Shown here: positions 1 to 6,300 of the stretch, piece by piece | Position numbering within the stretch: the stretch's first letter is position 1 | Layout of the letters: each line of letters starts with the position of its first letter | Assembly: GCA_959018215.1 (NCBI GenBank) | Contig: CAUEKL010000051.1 | Coordinates: 1 to 11,736, forward strand | DNA length: 11,736 bases | Origin: an uncultured Gemmiger sp. | GTDB taxonomy: Bacteria; Bacillota; Clostridia; Oscillospirales; Ruminococcaceae | Direction: 5' to 3' | Translations under genes and position numbers: made by a program | The notes under the pieces: generated by a model | What the model saw: only the letters and a program-made list of their open reading frames with translations | Database searches by the model: none | Told to the model about the DNA's origin: nothing

Positions 1-8
1 ACAGGGGG

Positions 9-18
9 GACACATGTG
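9..18. promoter_or_regulatory. Weak candidate BlaI/CopY-type operator (site 1)
   Basis: The bases GACACATGTG keep the ACA-N2-TGT core of the TACA-N2-TGTA operator bound by BlaI, MecI and CopY repressors, but both outermost bases differ. On its own it would not be convincing. It is listed because three better matches follow at 42, 126 and 158 and its spacing to the next one (33 bases centre to centre) is close to three helical turns. Confidence 0.25.
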
Positions 19-41
19 CAGCATACAAGAACAATATCTTT

Positions 42-51
42 TACAAATGGA
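42..51. promoter_or_regulatory. Candidate BlaI/CopY-type operator (site 2)
   Basis: TACAAATGGA matches TACA-N2-TGTA at seven of the eight defined bases. It lies 84 bases (centre to centre), or eight helical turns, upstream of the perfect site at 126-135. It may serve the repressor gene at 190 by looping or side-by-side binding, or it may control a gene to the left of the window. Confidence 0.4.
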
Positions 52-70
52 AAAACAAAGGCAGAATAAT

Positions 71-110
71 AGACGAAAATATGCAGCTGACTTTGTGCAC
101 ATTTTCGTCT
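71..110. repeat. Inverted repeat in the repressor upstream region
   Basis: AGACGAAAAT at 71-80 is perfectly mirrored by ATTTTCGTCT at 101-110. After one mismatched pair the arms continue with TGCA at 82-85 and 96-99, leaving a ten-base loop. No T-run follows on either strand, so a simple intrinsic terminator is unlikely. The right arm abuts the -35 box of the promoter at 110-139. It could be a binding site for a second regulator, or a hairpin at the 3' end of a gene lying to the left. Confidence 0.6.
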
Positions 111-139
111 TGTCAAAATATCTACTACAAATGTAAAAT
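110..139 (+). promoter_or_regulatory. Promoter of the BlaI-type repressor gene
   Basis: A -35 box TTGTCA (110-115, five of six) and a -10 box TAAAAT (134-139, five of six) are separated by 18 bases. Transcription would begin near 146, giving a leader of about 45 bases before the ATG at 190. The perfect operator at 126-135 covers the end of the spacer and the first bases of the -10 box, so repressor bound there would block RNA polymerase directly. Confidence 0.6.
126..135. promoter_or_regulatory. BlaI/CopY-type operator (site 3, perfect match)
   Basis: TACAAATGTA is an exact TACA-N2-TGTA dyad. The flanking sequence also resembles the longer MecI/BlaI operators, in which a TACT precedes the core. 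It sits between the -35 and -10 boxes of the repressor gene's promoter, the classic position for autorepression in the bla/mec and cop systems. That the neighbouring repressor binds it is inferred from family knowledge and position. Confidence 0.65.
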
Positions 140-157
140 AAAATGCAGAACAACAAC

Positions 158-167
158 CACAAATGTA
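158..167. promoter_or_regulatory. BlaI/CopY-type operator (site 4)
   Basis: CACAAATGTA matches the operator consensus at seven of eight defined bases. It lies in the predicted leader, just upstream of the GGAGG ribosome site at 175-179, and 32 bases centre to centre (about three helical turns) from the perfect site. The core and flank ACAAATGTAAAA are identical in both sites, which supports a shared binding protein. Confidence 0.5.
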
Positions 168-189
168 AAAGAACGGAGGCCGTTTAAGA

Positions 190-582
190 ATGGAAACGCT
201 CTCGCACAGTGAGGAACAGGTCATGACCGCTCTGTGGAACTGTGGCAGACCCGCTGCCCGGCGGGACATTGCAGCCCGGCTGCCGGCTGATTGCCGGTGG
301 GCAGATTCCACGCTGCTCAATTTCTTGCTCCGGCTGGAAAACAAGCATTTTGTCCGGTCGGAAAAGCAGGGCAACAAAAACATCTACACGCCGCTGGTGC
401 GCCGGGTCACTTACTGCGGGGCGGTCAGTGCGGCCCACCTGCAGCGACTGTACGGCGGGGATCTGCGGGCCATGCTGGGAGCCCTTGCCGACACCGGCCG
501 GGTCAGCTTCACCGACATGGAGCGGCTGGCCCGCTATCTGGACAGCCGGGCGGCCGAAAGCCCTGAATACGATTACGACTGA
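190..582 (+). CDS. BlaI/MecI/CopY-family transcriptional repressor
   Basis: This 130-residue protein has the length and pattern of BlaI-family repressors. Residues 4-75 form the winged helix, starting LSHSEEQVMTALW, with the recognition-helix signature STLLNFLLRLE and the wing ending in NIYTPLV. Residues 80-122 match the C-terminal dimerisation part (LQRLYGG, then MERLARYLD). Family members bind TACA-N2-TGTA dyads as dimers and leave them after proteolysis by an M56 sensor (BlaR1/MecR1) or on metal binding (CopY). No M56 gene follows, and there is no cysteine-rich CopY-type C-terminus, so the inducing signal is unknown. The start is fixed by GGAGG at 175-179. An exact operator in its own promoter argues for autoregulation. 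Its stop overlaps the end of the opposing operon by ten bases. The family call is firm; the regulated process is not known. Confidence 0.85.
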   Translation: METLSHSEEQVMTALWNCGRPAARRDIAARLPADCRWADSTLLNFLLRLENKHFVRSEKQGNKNIYTPLVRRVTYCGAVSAAHLQRLYGGDLRAMLGALADTGRVSFTDMERLARYLDSRAAESPEYDYD

Positions 583-1013
583 ACCTGCTTGTCGGCCAGT
601 GCCTGGGCCCAGGCGGCCAGTGCTTCCCCATCGGACAGGCGGGCGCGGTAGCCTTTGCCGTCAATGGTGACATGATCGCCGCAGGAGATTACCGTCATGG
701 CGGTACCGTCGTGCTTGTAAATAGTCAGAGTTACGGCCTGCCCGGCAACCTCTTCTTTCTGCTGGGTATAGCACACGGTTTTGCTCAGGATCTTTACCGC
801 TTCGGCGGCGTCGTCGCCGGTGGCGGTCAGAGTGGTTCCCGGCGGGGTAATGGCCACCTCGATCCGGGCAATATCCCGGGCGGAAAGATACATCATCTGC
901 CTGGTTCCCATAAGAAGGCGGATGCCGGCCAGGCAGGCCAGAACCACCAGAACGGCTGCAATACGCTGCCAAATACGACTGCGGCGGGAAGGCGTGGCGG
1001 ACTGATTTTCCAT
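573..1013 (-). CDS. Small membrane-anchored protein of unknown function
   Basis: I do not recognise this 146-residue protein. The N-terminus is basic (Arg10, 11, 13, 17), followed by one hydrophobic segment at about residues 18-36. A soluble domain of about 110 residues then probably faces outward, with alternating beta-like stretches such as RIEVAITPP, AVTLTIYKHDG and HVTIDGKGYRARL. Its layout resembles small Clostridia proteins that pair a membrane segment with a beta-rich domain, but I cannot name a family. I chose the ATG at 1013 over a TTG nine codons earlier because AGGAAAGGAAG lies at suitable distance before the ATG. It follows sdaAA after 40 bases on the same strand, so it is probably the last gene of the serine dehydratase operon. 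A link to serine use is inference from position only. Its last ten bases overlap the end of the convergent repressor gene. Confidence 0.7.
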   Translation of the reverse strand: MENQSATPSRRSRIWQRIAAVLVVLACLAGIRLLMGTRQMMYLSARDIARIEVAITPPGTTLTATGDDAAEAVKILSKTVCYTQQKEEVAGQAVTLTIYKHDGTAMTVISCGDHVTIDGKGYRARLSDGEALAAWAQALADKQVQS

Positions 1014-1053
1014 GATGCAGAACTTCCTTTCCTGTTTCAAAAGAGGAAAACCC

Positions 1054-1938
1054 TCATTCGTTTTCCCCGGCCATGGTCACGATCTCCCGGATAGCCTGCC
1101 CTGTGGGGGTTCCGGCCAGACCGCCGATACCGGTCTCCCGCAGATCCCGGCTCATGGCGGCCCCCACCTCGGCCATGGCGTCAATAACTTCGTCGGCGGG
1201 AATATGTCCTACCACACCGGCCAGAGCCATATCGGCGGCAGAAACCGCATTCACCGCACCGATGACATTGCGCTTGATGCAGGGCAGTTCCACCAGACCG
1301 GCCACAGGATCACAGACCAGTCCTTCCAGGTTGGTCAGGGCCAGGGCAAAGGCCTCGGCGCAGGCTTCGGCAGTGCCGCCCTTCAGGTGGACCAGAGCCG
1401 CCGCGGCCATGGCGGAGGCGGCCCCCACTTCGGCCTGACAGCCGCCCTCGGCCCCGGCCAGGGTGGCACGGGCCGCCACGACCTGCCCGAACCCGGCCGC
1501 TACGTACAGGGCACGGCATACGGCATCTTCATCACAGACACCGGACCGCCAAAGAGGCAGCAGAACAGCGGGCAGAACCCCGCAGCTGCCCGCCGTGGGA
1601 GCCGCCACAATCCGCTTCATGCAGGCGTTGCACTCGGCGGTTTTCAGTGCTTCGGCAATGACTTCGGCGTAATACCCGCCGCTGTACAGCAGCCCGGCGG
1701 CAGCCGCCTTTTCCACCTTGGCGGCATCGCCCCCCGCAAATCCGCTGGCCGAGCGGTCCTCGGCCCGGTAATTTCGGCTGGTTTCGGTCATCACCTGCCA
1801 CAGATGCCGCATCTCGGCCCGGGATTCGTCCTCCGTCAGGCCGCTTTCTCCCAGGTCACTGCGCAGGATCACCTCGTCCAGGGGTGCTCCTTCGGTTTTG
1901 CAGGCGTTCAGCAGATCCCGCACCGATGTATATGCCAT
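1054..1938 (-). CDS. sdaAA: L-serine dehydratase, iron-sulfur type, alpha subunit
   Basis: The protein is the catalytic subunit of L-serine ammonia-lyase, which turns L-serine into pyruvate and ammonia in the cytoplasm with an oxygen-sensitive [4Fe-4S] cluster. Its 294 residues fit the alpha subunit of the two-chain form. Visible marks are the substrate/cluster loop APTAGSCGVLPA (113-124), AEGGCQAEVG (163-172), and CDPVAGLVELPCIKRN (209-224). Cysteines 167, 209 and 220, spaced 42 and 11, are the likely three cluster ligands. AAGG-type glycines and the C-terminal GGLAGTPTG (272-280) also fit the family. The ATG at 1938 has AAGGAG six bases ahead, and this ribosome site touches the stop codon of sdaAB, only 11 bases upstream, so translation of the two subunits is probably coupled. 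In fermenting anaerobes it feeds serine into pyruvate metabolism. Confidence 0.96.
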   Translation of the reverse strand: MAYTSVRDLLNACKTEGAPLDEVILRSDLGESGLTEDESRAEMRHLWQVMTETSRNYRAEDRSASGFAGGDAAKVEKAAAAGLLYSGGYYAEVIAEALKTAECNACMKRIVAAPTAGSCGVLPAVLLPLWRSGVCDEDAVCRALYVAAGFGQVVAARATLAGAEGGCQAEVGAASAMAAAALVHLKGGTAEACAEAFALALTNLEGLVCDPVAGLVELPCIKRNVIGAVNAVSAADMALAGVVGHIPADEVIDAMAEVGAAMSRDLRETGIGGLAGTPTGQAIREIVTMAGENE

Positions 1939-1949
1939 CTTGTTCTCCT

Positions 1950-2606
1950 TTACAGATTCAGACTTGTCACTTTTACAATGCCGGGCATGCGGCGCAGCTC
2001 TTCCACGATATCAGAAGGAATCGGCTGGTCGCATTCCAGTACCATCACGGCATATCCTCCGGCCGTGGAGCGATACAGCTGCATGGTGGCAATATTGATA
2101 TGGTGTTCGCTCAGGCAGGTGGTCACGGCGGACACATGACCCGGCGTGTCCAGATTGTGGACAATCAGGGTGTCATGATCAGCCCCAAAGTTGGTGGTAA
2201 TCCCGTCAATCTGGCAGATATTGATCCGTCCGCCGCCGATGGAGGAGCCCATGACCTCCAGCTTGTGACCGTCCTTGCCGCGCAGATGCAGCAGTGCCGT
2301 GTTGGGATGGGCGCCGCGCAGGTTGATGGTGCCCACCGTAAACAGCATGCCGGCTTCATGCGCCAGTGCAAAACTGCGGGGAATGTTTTCATCGTCCGGT
2401 TGCATGCCCAGAAGCCCGGCCACCAGCGCCTTGTCTGTGCCGTGGCCGCGGCCGGTGGCGGCAAAGCTGCCGTGCAAAAGGATCTCCGCCTGGGTGGGCT
2501 GTTCTCCCAACAGTTTGCGGGCTGTAAGCCCGATGCGCACCGCACCGGCGGTGTGACTGCTGGACGGTCCGGTCATCACCGGCCCCAGAACATCAAACAA
2601 ACGCAT
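1950..2606 (-). CDS. sdaAB: L-serine dehydratase, iron-sulfur type, beta subunit
   Basis: The protein is the partner subunit of the SdaAA enzyme. It has 218 residues when started at the ATG at 2606. That start is preferred over longer forms because AAGGAGGA lies eight bases before it and the protein then opens with the family sequence MRLFDVLGPVMTGPSSSHTAG. Residues 1-145 are the beta domain, with SSSHTAG (15-21), HGSFAATGRGHGTDKA (45-60) and GSSIGGGRI (120-128). Residues 147-218 form an ACT domain (DTPGHVSAV, then HINIATMQLYR), which in some relatives contributes to serine sensing or subunit contact. It is the first gene of the operon sdaAB-sdaAA-small membrane protein, read from a promoter at 2638-2666. 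No anomalies are visible. Confidence 0.95.
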   Translation of the reverse strand: MRLFDVLGPVMTGPSSSHTAGAVRIGLTARKLLGEQPTQAEILLHGSFAATGRGHGTDKALVAGLLGMQPDDENIPRSFALAHEAGMLFTVGTINLRGAHPNTALLHLRGKDGHKLEVMGSSIGGGRINICQIDGITTNFGADHDTLIVHNLDTPGHVSAVTTCLSEHHINIATMQLYRSTAGGYAVMVLECDQPIPSDIVEELRRMPGIVKVTSLNL

Positions 2607-2637
2607 TACGGCGTCCTCCTTCCATTTCCTGTCCTTT

Positions 2638-2666
2638 AGTATATAGGGTAGGTCGCCGCATTGCAA
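2638..2666 (-). promoter_or_regulatory. Promoter of the sdaAB-sdaAA operon
   Basis: Read on the minus strand, a -35 box TTGCAA (2666-2661, four of six) and a -10 box TATACT (2643-2638, five of six) are exactly 17 bases apart. Transcription would begin near 2631, giving a leader of about 25 bases, too short for a riboswitch. Confidence 0.6.
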
Positions 2667-2683
2667 GCGGAGAGGAGGAGGCA

Positions 2684-2701
2684 TTTTTGAGAATTCAAAA
2701 A
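2684..2701. repeat. Inverted repeat between divergent promoters
   Basis: TTTTTGA (2684-2690) and TCAAAAA (2695-2701) are perfect mirror arms around GAAT. The centre, 2692.5, is almost exactly halfway between the -35 boxes of the sdaAB and tRNA promoters. It may be an operator or an AT-rich upstream element serving one or both promoters. Its AT-rich composition makes chance occurrence quite possible. Confidence 0.4.
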
Positions 2702-2719
2702 ATAAAAGGAAAAATACCC

Positions 2720-2748
2720 TTGACAGAGGCCGAACCCTGTGGTAAACT
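2720..2748 (+). promoter_or_regulatory. Promoter of the serine tRNA genes
   Basis: A perfect -35 box TTGACA (2720-2725) is followed after 17 bases by TAAACT (2743-2748, four of six). The A-rich stretch 2697-2715 just upstream looks like an UP element, common before strong stable-RNA promoters. The start of transcription is expected near 2755, about 22 bases before the first tRNA. Confidence 0.65.
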
Positions 2749-2776
2749 ATATCTCGCATTGTGGTGGAGCCACTAT

Positions 2777-2867
2777 GGAGAGGTGTCCGAGTGGTTTATG
2801 GAACTGGTCTTGAAAACCAGCGATTCGCGCGAGCGGACCATGGGTTCGAATCCCATCCTCTCCGCCA
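2777..2867 (+). tRNA. tRNA-Ser (anticodon TGA)
   Basis: The acceptor stem GGAGAGG (2777-2783) pairs with CCTCTCC (2857-2863), followed by discriminator G and an encoded CCA (2865-2867). The anticodon stem CTGGT/ACCAG encloses CTTGAAA, giving anticodon TGA at 2811-2813, which reads UCA and other UCN codons. The long variable arm (GCGATTCGCGCGAGC region) is the class II feature of serine tRNAs, and GGTTCGAATCC is the T arm. It shares a promoter with the next tRNA, 38 bases downstream. Confidence 0.97.
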
Positions 2868-2877
2868 TTTTTTGAAA

Positions 2878-2900
2878 AAAGTGAATAGTTTGATCACTTT
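2878..2900 (+). repeat. Inverted repeat between the two serine tRNAs
   Basis: AAAGTGA (2878-2884) and TCACTTT (2894-2900) form a 7-pair stem with a 9-base loop in the 38-base spacer. It may act in processing of the dimeric precursor. It is too weak and lacks the T-run to be called a terminator. Confidence 0.35.
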
Positions 2901-2905
2901 GACTT

Positions 2906-2996
2906 GGAGTAATACTCAAGAGGTCGAAGAGGCGCCCCTGCTAAGGGCGTAGGGTCTTAACGGGCCGCGAGGGTTCAAATCCCTCTTACTCCGCCA
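2906..2996 (+). tRNA. tRNA-Ser (anticodon GCT)
   Basis: The acceptor stem GGAGTAA (2906-2912) pairs with TTACTCC (2986-2992), followed by G and an encoded CCA (2994-2996). The anticodon stem CGCCC/GGGCG encloses CTGCTAA, so the anticodon is GCT at 2940-2942, reading AGC and AGU. The extended variable arm (AGGGTCTTAACGGGCC region) marks it as a class II serine tRNA. AGC/AGU-decoding tRNAs are ANN-type and so expected to carry t6A37, made with TsaD, whose gene lies at 8342-9349. Confidence 0.97.
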
Positions 2997-2998
2997 AA

Positions 2999-3039
2999 AG
3001 AGCCAGAAATGACAGATGTTCGTTTCTGGCTCTTTTTTT
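2999..3039 (+). terminator. Intrinsic terminator of the tRNA-Ser operon
   Basis: AGAGCCAGAAA (2999-3009) pairs perfectly with TTTCTGGCTCT (3023-3033) around a 13-base loop, and a run of seven T residues follows (3033-3039). It starts two bases after the second tRNA's CCA end. Confidence 0.9.
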
Positions 3040-3265
3040 GTTGCCGTTTCGGCTTTTCGAAGATTGTCCCGGTGCGGTATGGTCCTCTGAAGTGCGGCAG
3101 AGCCTGCGGATGTGCCTGCACGGGACGACTGCCGCATACCCTGACAGGAAAAACAACCTGCCAGCGCAGGAAAAAACATGGAAATCCTTGCCGTTTAGAC
3201 GGATTGGAAGGATCAACCAGCCATAAAATTGTATCTTATGCCGATTTATTCCAGAAATGGTCACA
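3040..3265. other. Gene-free stretch with a foldable GC-rich core
   Basis: I see no convincing gene between the tRNA terminator and the next promoter. The part 3066-3140 can fold two ways. In one, GTCCC/GTGC (3066-3075, one bulged G) pairs with GCAC/GGGAC (3118-3126), enclosing a CTCTG/CAGAG hairpin (3085-3089/3098-3102). In the other, TGCGGCA (3093-3099) and GGTATG (3076-3081) pair with the continuous arm TGCCGCATACC (3130-3140). A further small hairpin CCTGC/GCAGG lies at 3157-3170. There is no T-run after it and no good promoter before it on either strand. It could be an unannotated structured RNA or a decayed remnant. Confidence 0.35.
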
Positions 3266-3270
3266 AAATA

Positions 3271-3299
3271 TTGAAATGCAATAGTAATACTGTTATACT
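3271..3299 (+). promoter_or_regulatory. Promoter of the surface-protein gene
   Basis: TTGAAA (3271-3276, five of six) and TATACT (3294-3299, five of six) are separated by exactly 17 bases. The predicted start of transcription near 3306 leaves a leader of about 84 bases before the ATG at 3390. The leader contains a small CCCT/AGGG dyad and an A-rich 3' half, but no riboswitch I recognise. Confidence 0.7.
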
Positions 3300-3389
3300 G
3301 TGACCGTTAGGCTGACGTTCCCGCCCTGAGAACAGAGGGAAACTCTTGCTTAAAACAACGAAAATACGAAAAAAGAAAGAGAGAACCCC

Positions 3390-6300
3390 ATGAGAGCGAA
3401 ACGTGCGTTGGCGGCGCTGACCGCCCTGATGATTTGTCTTAGTGTGACCGTTCAGCCGGTTTTGGCTGACTTTGACGATTCGGCAGACATGACGGACCCC
3501 GTTTTGATCGACCCTCTTTTGGAAGAGCAGGCCGGGCCGGATGCCGTTTCCGAAGAGGAAACCGTCGAAACCGATGAGGCAAAGATGACTGTGCCCGAAG
3601 AAGTGCCCGGAGAAGCGCCCGAGGCGGTATCCGAAGAGATATCTGAAGAGGAACTTCCTGCTGAGGATTCCGCCGCGGAAGAACCGCAGAACGCTGGTGA
3701 GGAGTTGAAAACGGAAGAGCCGGCGGAGGCCCTGCAAGGGGAGAAGCTGCCTGAAGAGGAGACCGCTGCAGTGTCCGAAGAAAAGGAAGAGACGGCAGCA
3801 ATGCCCGCGATCCTTGCACAGACTGCCCCGGCTGATCAGGACGCTGCGGCCGGGATGACGGAAAAGACACTTTCCCAAGACGAGCAGCCGGCGGTGCAGA
3901 ATGCGGGCGGCCTGCGGTTGGATGAGATCAATTTTCCGGATCAGGCTTTCCGGGAATACCTGAAATCCTTTGATACCGATCTGGACGGCGCCCTTTCTCC
4001 GGAAGAGACAGCGGCAGTGAAAAATATCTCGGTTCAGGGACAGGGCATTTCCAGCCTGGAAGGAATTGCCCATTTTACGGCGCTGACCTCCCTGGATGCC
4101 AGCCGGAACGCGCTGACTGCGCTGGACCTTTCCTCTAATACGGCGCTGCAGACCGTTGCGGTCAACAATAACCGGCTTACCAGCATCACGCTGCCTGCCA
4201 GTACCGGCAACGATACACTGATCGTGCTGAATGTGGCGGATAACGCCCTGACCGGTCTGGATGTTTCCCATATGCGGGCGCTGGTCAACCTGTGGGCGGA
4301 CAACAACCGCCTTACTACCCTGAATCTGAGCAGCTGCCCTCTGGATAAAGGACGTGCTTTCTCGGTCAATGAAAACTACCTGACCAGCATTACTTTGCCG
4401 AGCAGCGGTACGGTGGACTGGCAATCGCAGCTGGCGGAACAGCGTCTGCCTGCCGATAAACAGGTGGGCTATCAGCTCAAATGGTATAACGATGCAGACG
4501 GTAAGCAGCCCTTGCAGCCGGCAGACGGCACCATTGCCTGCAGCGGCCAGACGCTGTACATCAAGGCCGAAGCTATCCGGTATACGCTGACCTTCTCTGC
4601 GGGCGGCGAGCCTGCTTCCGGCGGCCCGGTGGGCGATCTGGAAGCAACCTACGACCAGCTTGTGTCCCTGCCGGACTGTGCTTTTGTGCCCCAGGATTCC
4701 GAGCGGGAATTTGCCGGCTGGAAACTCAACGGCACCCTGTATCAGGCCCGGCAGCAGGTGAAAAATCTGACCGACGTGGACGGAGCCCGGCTGGAACTGG
4801 TGGCCCAGTGGAAGTATAAGGATTATTCCGGCACCGAGTTCAACATCACTCTTTATGACGGTGACGGCAGGAGCGAACAGTTCAAGGCCAACTACGGCCA
4901 GGCGGTCTCCGTGACAACCGGACTGACCAAAGACCATTATCATCTGATTGGCTGGTCCACCATCCAGGGCGGGTCTGTGTGGCTCAAGGCGGACAAAACC
5001 ATCACCTATGACCGCCCCAGCCAGCTGGCCGCCGCGCTGGGGCAGCCGGCACAGCTGTATGCCGTGTGGGAAAAGGACCGGCATACCGTGTCGTTTTCCG
5101 GCGTAAGCCCTGCGCCGAACCGCATGACGGTGGAATACGGCAGTACCATCCGGCTGCCCGCGGCACCTCATCGTACCGGCTATGTGTTTGAAGGCTGGTA
5201 CACCGACGGAGGTCAGCTCTGGAATGAGGGCTCCGATGTGGTGGAAGAGGATATGACACTGACTGCCCGCTACCGCGCCGCCCGTTTTACCGTGAAGCTG
5301 GATGGCAACAATGCCGACGGCGGCAACATGAGCGAAATGCAGGTCACTTATGACCAGGTGCAGAATCTGCCGCAAAATGACTATTCCCGGCAGTGGCATG
5401 ACTTCGCCGGCTGGTCGTTCACGCCGGACGGTTCCCCTGTGGTCGGCGACCAGGCCGACATCAGCCGCCTTTCGGTCACGGACGGCGATACCGTGACCCT
5501 GTATGCGGTGTGGACCCGGCAGAAGACGGACGTGACCGTCACGGTGGAAGGAACCCAGTACCAGTACCAGAACGGCCTGGGCACGACGCTGTCCATTCCC
5601 GCGCCTCAGCGCGCCGGCTGGAAGTTCCTGGGCTGGAAGGATGAGCACGGCAGCCCGTGGCAGGAAAGTACCCTGGTGACCCAGGCCCTGTCCCTGACGG
5701 CGGAGTTCGAGCCTATTCGCTATACCGTTGTGTTTGACGGGGCAGGAGCCGAGAACGCCGACGCCATGGAAGCAACCAAAATTGAGCTGACCTATGACCA
5801 GCAGACCGACCTGCCCGCCAACCTGTATACCCGGGCGGACCACAAGTTCCTGGGCTGGTCCCGTACGCCGGGCGGCAAGGTGGAATTTGCCGATCAAGCC
5901 GCCGTCAGCGCCCTGACCGAAAAGGACGGCGCCACGGTGACTTTGTATGCGGTCTGGCAGGCCCCGGAAACGAAACCTGTTGCTACGCCGCCTGCCGGGA
6001 CCGGCTCTTCCGGGACGACCTCTTCTGCCGGTACGTCCGGCACCGCCAACAGCCAGTCGGTCTCCAATAACCGGGTGGAGCAGGCAACTGCGGCAGTTTC
6101 TGTTCCGCAGCCTGTGACCGCAGCCCCGGAGGTGACGGTTCACGCCACCGGCAACGTACCGGCCATAGCGCCGGAACGCCAAGAGGTGGCAGGGACGCAG
6201 CAGCCGACGGAAGAGGCGCGCGACGATGCAGAAAAGCCGGCGCCCCAGGAAGAAACCCGGGACCCGCAGCAGGACCTTTCCACTGAGGGAACCCTGGAAA

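Noticed and set aside
573..1040. Longer 155-residue form of the small membrane protein starting at TTG
   Set aside because: The AGGAAAGGAAG ribosome site lies within those extra codons and is well placed for the ATG at 1013.
1012..2639. Plus-strand frames of 375 and 251 codons opposite sdaAA and sdaAB
   Set aside because: They lie antisense to serine dehydratase subunits with intact catalytic motifs. No ribosome site or family resemblance supports them.
1950..2759. Longer 269-residue form of SdaAB
   Set aside because: The extra 51 residues would be encoded across the promoter at 2638-2666, and they precede the well-placed ribosome site and the conserved family N-terminus at 2606.
2687..3264. 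Small frames on both strands across the tRNA genes
   Set aside because: They overlap two fully folded tRNA-Ser genes and their terminator.
3009..3284. Possible 91-codon gene in the stretch after the tRNA terminator
   Set aside because: It begins inside the terminator loop, has no ribosome site, and runs into the promoter at 3271. Composition is unlike a normal protein, with many Cys, Arg and Gly.
3261..6182. Open frame of 973 codons on the minus strand opposite the surface-protein gene
   Set aside because: It mirrors a real gene with signal peptide and repeats, gives a Gly/Arg/His-rich low-quality protein, and starts without context. GC-rich codon use makes long antisense frames common.
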